From positions 1 to 7,185 of the forward strand of contig JAMNXK010000099.1 in NCBI GenBank assembly GCA_023653245.1: a DNA stretch of 7,185 nucleotides, written 5' to 3'. The first letter of the stretch is position 1; each line of letters begins with the position of its first letter. The notes below the pieces were generated by a model that had not been told where the DNA came from, did no database searches, and saw nothing but the letters and a program-made list of their open reading frames with translations. This document shows positions 1 to 7,022 of this stretch, one piece after another. The DNA is from Tagaea sp. Lineage in GTDB: Bacteria; Pseudomonadota; Alphaproteobacteria; CACIAM-22H2. A program made the translations under genes and the position numbers.

Positions 1-32
1 GGGCGTCCGGGGCGAAGATTGCGCGGCGCTCG

Positions 33-2033
33 TCACTTTTCCGCCATCTTGAACACTTCGCCGTTCTCGCCTTCGCGCAGGCGCTCGGCGTGATATTCGG
101 CGAGCGTGTCCTCGGGGAAATCGGCGCAGTGCTTTTCGAACGCGGCGAGCGCGCCCGGGTCGGAGGCGAACATCAGCGCGTAGGCGGCTTTGTACGAGGT
201 CGTCTGCGCGTCGGTGGCGCGCTCGGGGCTCAAGGGTTCGTAGACGTGGATGGGCTCGCTCTTGCCCTTGACGATCACGCCGCCGACCTTGCGCACCGGA
301 ATGTCGGGGCAGAAATCGGTCGTCTGCTGGGTGACCAGGATGCGCGTGCCGAAATATTTGTTCAGGCCTTCGAGGCGGGCGGCGGTGTTCACCGCGTCGC
401 CCAGCGCCTTGAACTCGAAGCGCTCGGTCGAGCCGAAATTGCCCACATTCGCTTCGGCCGTGTGCACGCCGATGCGCGTGACGCCGAAATCCACGCCCTT
501 GGCGCGCTCCTCGGCGCGGAAGCGTTCGGAGAAGGCGTCGATGTCGAGGGCCGACATCAGCGCCATGCGCGGATGGTCGGGCTGCGCGCGCGGCGCGTTG
601 TACATGGCGTAGATCGCGTCGCCGGTGAATTGGTTGACCGTGCCGCCGTATTTCCACAGCTCCTTGCACGCGCCGTCGAGATAGCGGTTGAGCAGATCCG
701 CGAGATGCTGGGGCGTGATCTTCTCCGACAACGTGGTGAAGCCGGCCACGTCGGTGAACAGCAGCGACATCGGCCGGCGGCTGGCGGTCAGCTCGAGCAA
801 GCTCGGGTCCTTGACGATTTCCTTGAGCAGCTCGCCCGACACGTATTTGCTGAACACGCCCTCGACGAATTTCTTCTGCTGGCGCTCGGCGCGGCCCGAC
901 CACGCGTCGTTGAGCCAGATCGCCAGGCCGAGCGCCAAGATCGGCTCGGTCAGCGGCACGATGATCGACTTGCCGCCGATCGCGGCACCGATTTGCTCGG
1001 CGAAGGGATAGTCGCCGACGAACAGCGTCCAGCCGGCGGCCCATAGCGCCACCACGGCGCCGACCGCACCGGCCAGACGCAGCCAGATCGGCACGCCCGT
1101 GTTGCCGAGTGCCGCCCCGATCAGCGCGAACAGCGCGAGCGTGACGATCTCGGGCCAGAAGGTGCGGTCCTCGGCCGAGACGCGGCCGTCGAGCATCTGG
1201 GCCAGCACATGGGCTTGGATGATCACGCCGGCCATGCGGTTGTCGCCCTTGTCGCGGCCGACCGAAAACGGCGTGCGATAGCGATCGGTCAAGGACAGGT
1301 CGGCGCCGACGAGCACGATCTTGTCCTTGATCCACGCCTCGGGCAGCACCGGCACGGCGTGGCTGGGGAAGGCGCGGAACTGCGCGGTCTCCGAGTCGGG
1401 CTCGCCGCGCCAGGCGATGCGGCGCTGGATTCGCGGGACCGTCACGCCCAGCAGCTCGGCCACGCGCGCCGCGACGTTCACCGTGTCGAGCCCGTCCTTC
1501 ACGACGCGCGAGCCGGGGATGAAGCGGATGATGCCGTCGCGGATATCGGGCTCGATATCCGCCAGGCCCCGCCATTCGGGCTTCACGAAATCGTTGAGAT
1601 ACTCGAGCTGCTCTTCGGTCACGTAAAGCGGCGAGTCCGAATAGCTGATCGCGAAGGGGATTTTCAGCGCCGCCAGCGCGTCGCGCAGCAGATCGTCCTT
1701 CTCGGGCTCGGTCTCCTGATCGAACAGCACGTCGATGAGCAGCGCCTTCGCCCCCTTGGCTTCCAGCGCCAGCACCGTCTTGGCCAGGAATTCGCGGTCG
1801 ACCGGCGAGCGATAGGGAAAGCGCGCGAGCGTGTCTTCGGTGATCGCGGCGAGCACGATTTCCGGATGCTGCGGCTCGGGCGGCGAGAGATTGGCGATGC
1901 GGAAATCGACCGTCCAGCGCTCGGTCGCGGCCAGGAACGGGAAGAAATGGAACACGCCCCATGTCGCCGTGCCCGCGAAAACGGCGATCAACAGCGACGC
2001 CACCAGACGCTTGGCGGTTTCCCCCAGCGCCAT
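33..2033 (-). CDS. CHASE2-domain class III adenylate/guanylate cyclase, membrane-bound
   Basis: This 666-residue sensor cyclase should make cAMP (possibly cGMP) in the cytoplasm in response to an extracytoplasmic signal. It has an N-terminal membrane segment (about residues 10-30), a CHASE2 sensor (about 40-285), three closely spaced membrane helices (about 293-312, 316-340 and 355-375), a short linker and a catalytic domain (about 418-600). A helical tail of about 65 residues follows, of the kind often seen in this family. Visible catalytic residues are the metal-binding Asp428 (FTDVAGFT) and Asp472 (QFTGDA), and the transition-state Asn549 and Arg553 (GDAVNTAAR). The position that normally holds the purine-binding Lys is Gln468, and its partner position, usually Thr or Asp, is Lys542, so substrate choice is uncertain. 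The ATG lies 6 nt after the stop of the preceding gene without a convincing Shine-Dalgarno sequence, which suggests translational coupling. It is the last gene of the run. The family call is firm; the nucleotide product is inferred. Confidence 0.95.
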   Translation of the reverse strand: MALGETAKRLVASLLIAVFAGTATWGVFHFFPFLAATERWTVDFRIANLSPPEPQHPEIVLAAITEDTLARFPYRSPVDREFLAKTVLALEAKGAKALLIDVLFDQETEPEKDDLLRDALAALKIPFAISYSDSPLYVTEEQLEYLNDFVKPEWRGLADIEPDIRDGIIRFIPGSRVVKDGLDTVNVAARVAELLGVTVPRIQRRIAWRGEPDSETAQFRAFPSHAVPVLPEAWIKDKIVLVGADLSLTDRYRTPFSVGRDKGDNRMAGVIIQAHVLAQMLDGRVSAEDRTFWPEIVTLALFALIGAALGNTGVPIWLRLAGAVGAVVALWAAGWTLFVGDYPFAEQIGAAIGGKSIIVPLTEPILALGLAIWLNDAWSGRAERQQKKFVEGVFSKYVSGELLKEIVKDPSLLELTASRRPMSLLFTDVAGFTTLSEKITPQHLADLLNRYLDGACKELWKYGGTVNQFTGDAIYAMYNAPRAQPDHPRMALMSALDIDAFSERFRAEERAKGVDFGVTRIGVHTAEANVGNFGSTERFEFKALGDAVNTAARLEGLNKYFGTRILVTQQTTDFCPDIPVRKVGGVIVKGKSEPIHVYEPLSPERATDAQTTSYKAAYALMFASDPGALAAFEKHCADFPEDTLAEYHAERLREGENGEVFKMAEK

Positions 2034-2039
2034 GCGGGA

Positions 2040-2747
2040 CTAGCGCGTGGTCAGGCGGGCCAGGGCGCGCGCCTGATCCTCGCAGCCTTTTTCGAGCATC
2101 CAGGCGGTCTGCGCCACCGGATCGATCAGCGCCGCCGGAATCCGGAACACGACGATCGAGGCGGGGTTGCCGCCGAGGTCGATCTGATAGGCCGTGCCGT
2201 CGGAAATCGGGATCGTGGCGGGCAGCGCCAGACGATCTTGACCGGCCGGCCAATTGCCGCTCGCGCGCCAGGACCGGTCGGCGGGTTCGATCTTGAGTTC
2301 GGCGGTCTCGCCGAAGGACGGACCCCACAGCACCGCCGCCGCGTCGGCGGGCAGGCAGCGCGGGCCCGAGCGCGCGACATCGACGACCCACGGCTCGGGC
2401 AGTTCCGCCCCGTCGCCGGCGGCGCGCACCACACCGAGCTGGGCCGTGCCCGCACCGCGCTGGTTCATCAGGTTGCGCAGCGCGTCGCCCATATTGGCTT
2501 GCGCGGCCTGGGTGGCGGGGGCGGGGGCTTCTTCGTAGGGGCCGCGCAGGCGGATCGTGCGCCCGTCGGCGGCGACCAGCGTCAATCGCGCGCCGGCGGG
2601 CAGCGTCAGTTTGGCGGTGCCGTCGACCTTGGCGCCGGCGGCGAGGTCCACACCTTTGGCGTCGAGCACGACCAGCTCGTTGGCGCGTGCGGGTGCTGCC
2701 GTCAGCAGCACGGCGACGCCCAAAGCCAGGAGTGACCCCAATCGCAT
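2040..2747 (-). CDS. Secreted protein of unknown function, weakly FecR-like N-terminal half
   Basis: This 235-residue protein begins with a Sec signal peptide: MRLG, a hydrophobic stretch at about residues 5-19, and probable cleavage after APARA at residue 22. The mature N-terminus (about 24-72) is a run of short beta strands with the pattern G-x-x-L-x-x-G-x-x-V, then LPAGARLTLVAADGR and RLRGPYE. This resembles the small FecR-like beta domain, but the match is weak and made by eye. An Ala/Pro-rich linker follows (about 73-85). The C-terminal part (about 115-235) contains two cysteines, Cys131 and Cys222, that could form a disulfide in the periplasm. There are no membrane helices after the signal and no catalytic motif I recognise. 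It starts 9 nt after the CHAT gene stop and ends 6 nt before the cyclase ATG. An accessory or partner role for the CHAT lipoprotein or the CHASE2 sensor is inferred only from position. The existence of the gene is well supported; its function is unknown. Confidence 0.85.
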   Translation of the reverse strand: MRLGSLLALGVAVLLTAAPARANELVVLDAKGVDLAAGAKVDGTAKLTLPAGARLTLVAADGRTIRLRGPYEEAPAPATQAAQANMGDALRNLMNQRGAGTAQLGVVRAAGDGAELPEPWVVDVARSGPRCLPADAAAVLWGPSFGETAELKIEPADRSWRASGNWPAGQDRLALPATIPISDGTAYQIDLGGNPASIVVFRIPAALIDPVAQTAWMLEKGCEDQARALARLTTR

Positions 2748-2756
2748 CAGACGATC

Positions 2757-5729
2757 TTATCGCAGTTCGGCGGAATTAGCCACCGCCGCGGCGCCGTCGC
2801 CCTGCAGGACGAAAGCGCCCCAGAAAAACGGGTGCGCCGTCGCGGGGTCGGCGGCCAGGCGCATTTGGGAATCGCGCAAGGCCGGGGCCACGCCGGCTTT
2901 GAGATTCCCGCCCAACCGGTCGAACAGCCTGGTGGTGAGCAGCACGGTCTGCTCGCTCGGCACTTGCCAATGCGTGACCAGCAGGCCGCGCGCCCCGGCG
3001 GCGAAGAAAGCCTCGGCCAGACCGGAGAGCGACTCGCCGCCCAGCCGGTCGCCCGAGGCGGCCGTGTTGCATGCCGAGAGCACCACCAGATCGGCGTCGA
3101 GGCGCAAGGCGGCGATTTCGGCGGCCTCGAGCAGCCCGTCATCGGCGGCATCGGCGGCGTCGGTGGCGGGCGGCGTCAAGGCGAGGCCTGGCTGGCCTTG
3201 GCAGCGCAACTCGCCCGGCAGCAAACCGTGCGTGGCGAAGTAAAGCACGCGGTAGCTGGCCAGATCGCGCGCCCGGAAATTCCCGGCGGTCGCGTCGGCG
3301 CCGAGCAGCAGCGAATCCGCACCGGCGCCCAGCGTGGCGGCGACGCGGCGGGCTTCGTCGGCGGTTTCGGGCAAGGGGGCGAGGGCGCTGATCATCGCCG
3401 AGGGCACGGCCCCCGCGCCGCGGCAGGCGTTGGCGAGCTGGCCCAGCCCTTCGCCCGCGCCGGCGAAAACGGGATTGGCGATGGCGAGCAGCGGGTTCGG
3501 CGCCGAAGGCCGCGTGGCGGCCGCGCGCATGTCGAGGAAGGCGCGCACGCTGGGCGGCGAGGCGATCGCCATGCGCCGTGCGAGCCAGGGCGCCGCCGCG
3601 TAGTCGTTAGGCGCGGAAGGGGCCGTGGTCAGCACCGAGAACGGCAGACTCGCCAGCGGCCCGTTGCCGACGACGTAAAGCTGGCGCGTGGCGGCAAGCT
3701 CGTTCTCGAACGGGCCGAGCAGCGTGCGGTACAGGCGATGGGCGAGCGCCAGATCGAAAGGCTGCACGGAACGATCGCGAATCCGGAACGCCTCGCGCAG
3801 GCGGCCGACATCTTCGGCCAGACGTTCTTCGTCGGCGTCGAGCTTGGCCGCGCGCACGCCCGCTTTGGTCGCCAGAAACGCGTAGGCGCCCTCGGGCCCG
3901 GCGACGTAGAGCGCGAGCGCCTCGCCGTCGCGCAATTCGCGGGCCAGCCGCGCGGGCTCGATGGGTTTGGCCGAGGCGAGCCGCGCGAAGCCCGGCGCTT
4001 CGCGCGCGAGTTCCTCCTCCAGGCGCGCGATCGTCGCGCGCACGGCGGTCAGCTCGGCGCGCGCCGCCGCTTCGCGCTGCAGATCGCGCTGACGGCCGGG
4101 CTCGACGGCGAGTTCGATCTGCAAGCGGTCGCGCCGGCGGGACGCTTCGTCCAGTTCGCGCGCGAGTTCGCCCGTGCGTCCGCCGCCTTCGGTCAGACGC
4201 TCGGTCATGCGCGAAATCGCGCGCCCCATCGTGCCGTCGCGCAGCATCTGCACGGCCGCGAACATCTCGGCGTGCAAGGTCTCGCGCTCGCCCGGCTCGG
4301 CGCGCGCTTGCGCCTCGGCGGCGGCCAGGAAAGGCTGGATCTGCTCGAAGGACAGCGCGCGGGCGGGCGTCTCCTGGCCCGCGATCGCGAAGGCCTGGCG
4401 GTAATTGCCCAGCGCTTCGGCGTAGCGCCCTTCGTCGGCTTGCGCGCGCGCCAGCCCCATCAGCGCCTGGGCGGTCGGCCAAGTGGCGCCGAAAATCCGC
4501 GTGCGCTCGGTCACCGCACCGGCGAGCAAGCGCTCGGCGCCGCGGAAATCCCCGCGCAAGGCGAGCACGCCGCCCAGCTGTTCCCACGCTTGCGGCCGCC
4601 ACCACGGGGGCAGGCCGGGGGTCTGCTCGACGATGCGCCGCGCCTCGACCGCGAAGGCCTCGGCCGAGCCCAGATCGGCGGTGCGCTGGGCCATCGACGA
4701 GGCGAACATCAGCGCGTGGGCGAGCTCGCCTTGCAGGAACACCGCCGAGCCGAGAATCGCCGCCCCGCCGCCGGATTCGAGCGAGGCGGGTATGCCGCCG
4801 CCCGACTGTTCGATCAGCGCGCGGCGGCGCTGAATCGCGTCGCGCGCGATCGTCAACGCGCGCGCGTAGTCGCGCCGGTTGGCGGCGTGCAAGCCGAGAT
4901 AGGCGAGATAGCGCGGATACTCGCCCGGGTCGGTCGCGCGCAAGACCAGCGCTTCGGCGCGGCGGAATATCGCGTCGGCTTCCTCCACGCGATCCTGGTT
5001 GGAGACTTCGAGGCCGAGTTGGGTGAGCGTGCTGCCCAGCCCCGGATGATCGGGCCCCAGCGTGCGGGTTTGCAGATCGAGCGCCTGGCGATAGGCGCGC
5101 TCGGCACCGCCATGGTTGCCGACCGAATTCTGCACGCGGGCGAGCTCGACGAAATCCTGGTAACTCCCGGCCGCCGCCCCGCTCGCCAGGGACTCGGCAC
5201 CCACGCGGGACGTCAATTCGGCGAGCAACGCGCGCCGGGCGGCCGGCGTGAACGGGCCTTGCGCCAAGGCTTGCGCGAAGGCCGGCACCGCGCCCGGCGT
5301 GCCTTCGCCGAACGCGAGCCGCCCCGGGGCCACGATCGTCAGCGCCATCCACGGCCAGCCGCCATCCTTGAGCGCGCAGGACGACAGCCACGCCTCGCCG
5401 ATCTCGGCCAAGCGCACGGCTTCGGGTGGGCGGCAATCGGCGCGCGCGGTCAATGCGCGATACGGCGATGATTCCACGACCGCGCGCGCGCCGGTCTCGC
5501 GGCCCGGATCGATCGCGGAATGGACGGCGCCGACGGGCCGCGCCGAGGTGCCGCAGAGCACGTCCCACACCGGCGTGTCGGCGCGCGCGCCGGCGCGGCG
5601 CAACGCGGAGCGGCAGGTTTCCTCCGCGCTCGACAGGCCGAGGGCGGGGCCCGCTTGCTCGGCCGGGCCCACGGCCTGGCAGCCGGCCAGCAGCGCGAGC
5701 GCGATCGCCGCTGCGCCCGCGCGGGTCAA
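2757..5729 (-). CDS. CHAT-domain (caspase-like) TPR lipoprotein, TTG start
   Basis: This 990-residue exported lipoprotein carries a C-terminal CHAT protease domain. The TTG start at 5729-5727 is chosen because it opens a textbook lipoprotein signal: TRAG, a hydrophobic run and the lipobox LAGC with Cys17. The next in-frame ATG would be residue 128, and an upstream start at 6023 would lie wholly inside the preceding gene. TPR-like helices span about 185-450, including a kinesin-light-chain-like unit (AERAYRQALDLQTRTLGPDH, 209-228). A charged coiled coil spans about 515-580. The CHAT domain (about 595-980) has the signatures NGPLASLPFSVL (689-700), FATHG with catalytic His834, VLSACNTA with catalytic Cys887, and the terminal HPFFWGAFVLQGDG (966-979). 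CHAT domains belong to the clan CD (caspase-like) cysteine peptidases. The first four bases overlap the CNB gene stop (TTGA), which indicates coupled translation. The residue after the lipid Cys is Gln rather than Asp, which by the E. coli rule favours the outer membrane. Substrate and trigger are unknown. Confidence 0.93.
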   Translation of the reverse strand: MTRAGAAAIALALLAGCQAVGPAEQAGPALGLSSAEETCRSALRRAGARADTPVWDVLCGTSARPVGAVHSAIDPGRETGARAVVESSPYRALTARADCRPPEAVRLAEIGEAWLSSCALKDGGWPWMALTIVAPGRLAFGEGTPGAVPAFAQALAQGPFTPAARRALLAELTSRVGAESLASGAAAGSYQDFVELARVQNSVGNHGGAERAYRQALDLQTRTLGPDHPGLGSTLTQLGLEVSNQDRVEEADAIFRRAEALVLRATDPGEYPRYLAYLGLHAANRRDYARALTIARDAIQRRRALIEQSGGGIPASLESGGGAAILGSAVFLQGELAHALMFASSMAQRTADLGSAEAFAVEARRIVEQTPGLPPWWRPQAWEQLGGVLALRGDFRGAERLLAGAVTERTRIFGATWPTAQALMGLARAQADEGRYAEALGNYRQAFAIAGQETPARALSFEQIQPFLAAAEAQARAEPGERETLHAEMFAAVQMLRDGTMGRAISRMTERLTEGGGRTGELARELDEASRRRDRLQIELAVEPGRQRDLQREAAARAELTAVRATIARLEEELAREAPGFARLASAKPIEPARLARELRDGEALALYVAGPEGAYAFLATKAGVRAAKLDADEERLAEDVGRLREAFRIRDRSVQPFDLALAHRLYRTLLGPFENELAATRQLYVVGNGPLASLPFSVLTTAPSAPNDYAAAPWLARRMAIASPPSVRAFLDMRAAATRPSAPNPLLAIANPVFAGAGEGLGQLANACRGAGAVPSAMISALAPLPETADEARRVAATLGAGADSLLLGADATAGNFRARDLASYRVLYFATHGLLPGELRCQGQPGLALTPPATDAADAADDGLLEAAEIAALRLDADLVVLSACNTAASGDRLGGESLSGLAEAFFAAGARGLLVTHWQVPSEQTVLLTTRLFDRLGGNLKAGVAPALRDSQMRLAADPATAHPFFWGAFVLQGDGAAAVANSAELR

Positions 5730-6244
5730 GTCTTGACCAGCTCGGGCGGGAGGCGCCGGCGGGTGTAGTCGCACAGCATGCGCACCAGCGCCTTCATCAT
5801 CGAATCGGTCAGCCCGAAACCGGCGACCACCTGCTGGGTGGGCAGCATCAGATGGGCTTGCTGGTCGCGCGGCGTGGGCTCGGGCCCTTGGCCCACTTTG
5901 GCGCGCTGGTCGAAAGGCACGGTCGTGCGGATATAATCCATGAGTCCGGTGAGGATGCGCAGGATGTCCGGCGGCAGCGACAGGAGCTTCTGCTGGAGCT
6001 GCATCGAATTGATCACGATGCACACCGTGTCGTCGCCCGCGATGGCGGTGGCCATGCGCGGGCTACCGTCGAGGATCGCCATCTCGCCGAACAGCGTGCC
6101 GCTCGGCAAAGCGGCCACGATCACCGGCGCGGTCGGGCCTTTCTTGACGATCAGGACCTTGCCCGATTCGATCAGATAGGCTTCGAGGCCCTTTTCGCCT
6201 TCCTTGAAGATCGGAAGGCCCTTCTTGAACGTGCGTTTGTGCAT
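5726..6244 (-). CDS. Stand-alone cyclic-nucleotide-binding (CNB/Crp-fold) protein
   Basis: This 172-residue cytoplasmic protein has no signal peptide or membrane helix. Its N-terminal CNB beta-roll covers about residues 1-110. The phosphate-binding cassette is intact: FGEMAILDGSPRMATA at 52-67, with Glu54 (ribose 2'-OH contact in the family) and Arg63 (phosphate contact). Met64 follows the Arg, whereas cGMP-selective PKG sites usually have Thr there, so cAMP is slightly favoured; this is inference. Unlike CRP/FNR regulators there is no C-terminal winged-helix DNA-binding domain. The last 55-60 residues are a Pro/Gln-containing linker and a helical segment (about 143-163) ending in a basic TRRR stretch, with no recognised output domain. 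It starts 9 nt after the upstream gene and overlaps the CHAT start by 4 nt. Because a cyclase gene closes the same operon, this is the likely local receptor for its product. It could alternatively bind another protein of the module or tune the cyclase. Family call strong, role inferred. Confidence 0.93.
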   Translation of the reverse strand: MHKRTFKKGLPIFKEGEKGLEAYLIESGKVLIVKKGPTAPVIVAALPSGTLFGEMAILDGSPRMATAIAGDDTVCIVINSMQLQQKLLSLPPDILRILTGLMDYIRTTVPFDQRAKVGQGPEPTPRDQQAHLMLPTQQVVAGFGLTDSMMKALVRMLCDYTRRRLPPELVKT

Positions 6245-6253
6245 GGTCGGGGC

Positions 6254-6937
6254 TCAGAAATCGCCGCGGCGGATTTGGTACACGTCGGGCGTTTGAGGAT
6301 CGCGAATATACGACAATTGCAACACCGGCGCGCCCTCGGGCGGGCGGCCTTCGGCGCCGACGACGTTGGACAGCACCAGCAAGGTGCGCCGGCGCTGGCC
6401 GTCGTCGCCCGCATAGACCACGATCGAGCCGTCGCGCTGCTGGGCGTTGGTCACCACCGTGTCGGGGCGATGGCCCAGGCCGGCGAAATAGCTTTGCAGC
6501 TGACGCGCGGCGCCCAAGGCTTGCTCGGGCCGGAATTGCGGATTGATCTGCCCGCCCCAGGTGATCGTGACTTGCACGAGCTGGCGCGTGCGAAAGCCGA
6601 TCACATAGGCCACCAACGCGGGGCCGGCATTGGGCAGAAGCTCGGGCACCGTGACCGTCAGCACGGTGGTGCGCTCGATCGCGTTTTCGGTCGTTTCGAT
6701 GCGCTCGGCGGCGACGTTGAAATCGCGCCGGATCGCGTTGCGCACTTGGTCGGCGGTCATGCCGAAATTGGCCGAGCGGAAGCCGTTGAGACGGAATTCT
6801 TCGGCCGGCGCCGCGGGCGCGCCTTGGGTCGCCGGCGGGCGCGTCGTGGGAACGTTCGGCGCGGGCTGCTGGGCCCCTGCGGGGCCCGCCGCCACCGCGA
6901 CCATGATCGCCGCCGCTCGCCACATCGCAACGCCCAT
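6254..6937 (-). CDS. Secreted protein of unknown function, first gene of the operon
   Basis: This 227-residue exported protein has a signal peptide (MWRAAAIMVAVAAG, probable cleavage after GPAGA at about residue 22) followed by a Pro/Ala/Thr-rich linker (about 23-46). The folded part begins with NGFRSANFGMTADQVRNAIRRDF (51-73, written here as its key pattern FRSA-x-FGM-x(3)-QVRNAI). Alternating strands and helices continue to the C-terminus, including VQVTITWGG (121-129) and a helix at about 137-154. There are no cysteines and no catalytic motif I recognise. I do not know a named family for it. Two in-frame ATGs are possible, at 6937 and 6925; neither has a strong Shine-Dalgarno sequence at ideal spacing (an AGGA lies 15 nt before the first), and both give a workable signal peptide. 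An open extension to 7120 is rejected because it runs through the intergenic region and into the divergent gene. It is 9 nt upstream of the CNB gene, so it is probably periplasmic and co-transcribed with it. Its role is unknown. Confidence 0.85.
   Translation of the reverse strand: MGVAMWRAAAIMVAVAAGPAGAQQPAPNVPTTRPPATQGAPAAPAEEFRLNGFRSANFGMTADQVRNAIRRDFNVAAERIETTENAIERTTVLTVTVPELLPNAGPALVAYVIGFRTRQLVQVTITWGGQINPQFRPEQALGAARQLQSYFAGLGHRPDTVVTNAQQRDGSIVVYAGDDGQRRRTLLVLSNVVGAEGRPPEGAPVLQLSYIRDPQTPDVYQIRRGDF
6871..6887. repeat. Perfect 7-bp GC inverted repeat in the first operon gene
   Basis: GGGCCCC (6871-6877) and GGGGCCC (6881-6887) are exact inverted arms around a 3-base spacer. They lie at codons for the end of the signal peptide (GPAGA) of the 6254-6937 gene, about 50 nt into the coding sequence. 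The mRNA hairpin would be very stable and could slow early translation. There is no U-tract, so it is not a typical terminator, and it may simply follow from Gly/Pro/Ala codon choice. Confidence 0.3.
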
Positions 6938-6967
6938 CGCTTCGAATCCCGTTCCTGACCTAAGTCC

Positions 6968-7010
6968 CAACAATGGGGGATTTCCTTTTTCGCAACAAGG
7001 GGATTCTCCT
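6968..7010. repeat. Pair of near-identical direct repeats between the divergent genes
   Basis: Copy 1 (6968-6986) reads CAACAATGGGGGATTTCCT and copy 2 (6993-7010) reads CAACAAGGGGATTCTCCT. They differ by a two-base TG for one-base change and a single C insertion, and start 25 bp apart. Copy 2 contains an almost perfect 13-bp palindrome, AGGGGATTCTCCT (6998-7010, one mismatched pair). Their place in the 105-bp divergent intergenic region suggests tandem binding sites for a regulator acting on one or both promoters. No regulator is identified in the window. Confidence 0.45.
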
Positions 7011-7022
7011 GCCGCTCGAATC

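Noticed and set aside
1209..2735. Plus-strand open frame of 508 codons opposite the cyclase and FecR-like genes
   Set aside because: It spans two well-supported minus-strand genes and their junction, and its His/Arg/Gly-rich translation has no recognisable motif.
2832..5471. Very long plus-strand open frame (879 codons) opposite the CHAT gene
   Set aside because: Its translation is low-complexity, rich in Arg, Gly, Ala and Gln, with no domains. It mirrors GC-rich codon bias of a clearly real minus-strand gene.
3607..5568. Alternative minus-strand frame of 653 codons inside the CHAT gene
   Set aside because: It overlaps the TPR, coiled-coil and CHAT-encoding frame entirely and reads as Arg/Ala-rich noise.
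2757..5729. TPR-CHAT as a type III CRISPR-associated protease (Craspase)
   Set aside because: No Cas genes or CRISPR repeats are present, and the lipoprotein signal sends the protein out of the cytoplasm.
5730..6023. Upstream 98-codon extension of the CHAT protein to an ATG at 6023
   Set aside because: It lies inside the CNB gene in another frame, is His/Pro/Arg-rich, and would bury the lipoprotein signal that starts exactly at the TTG.
5726..6244. CNB protein as a CRP/FNR-type transcription factor
   Set aside because: The protein ends about 60 residues after the CNB fold and shows no winged-helix DNA-binding domain.
5426..6958. Plus-strand open frame of 510 codons opposite the upstream part of the operon
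   Set aside because: It covers parts of three minus-strand genes with conserved motifs or signal peptides, and its Arg-rich translation looks like an antisense shadow.
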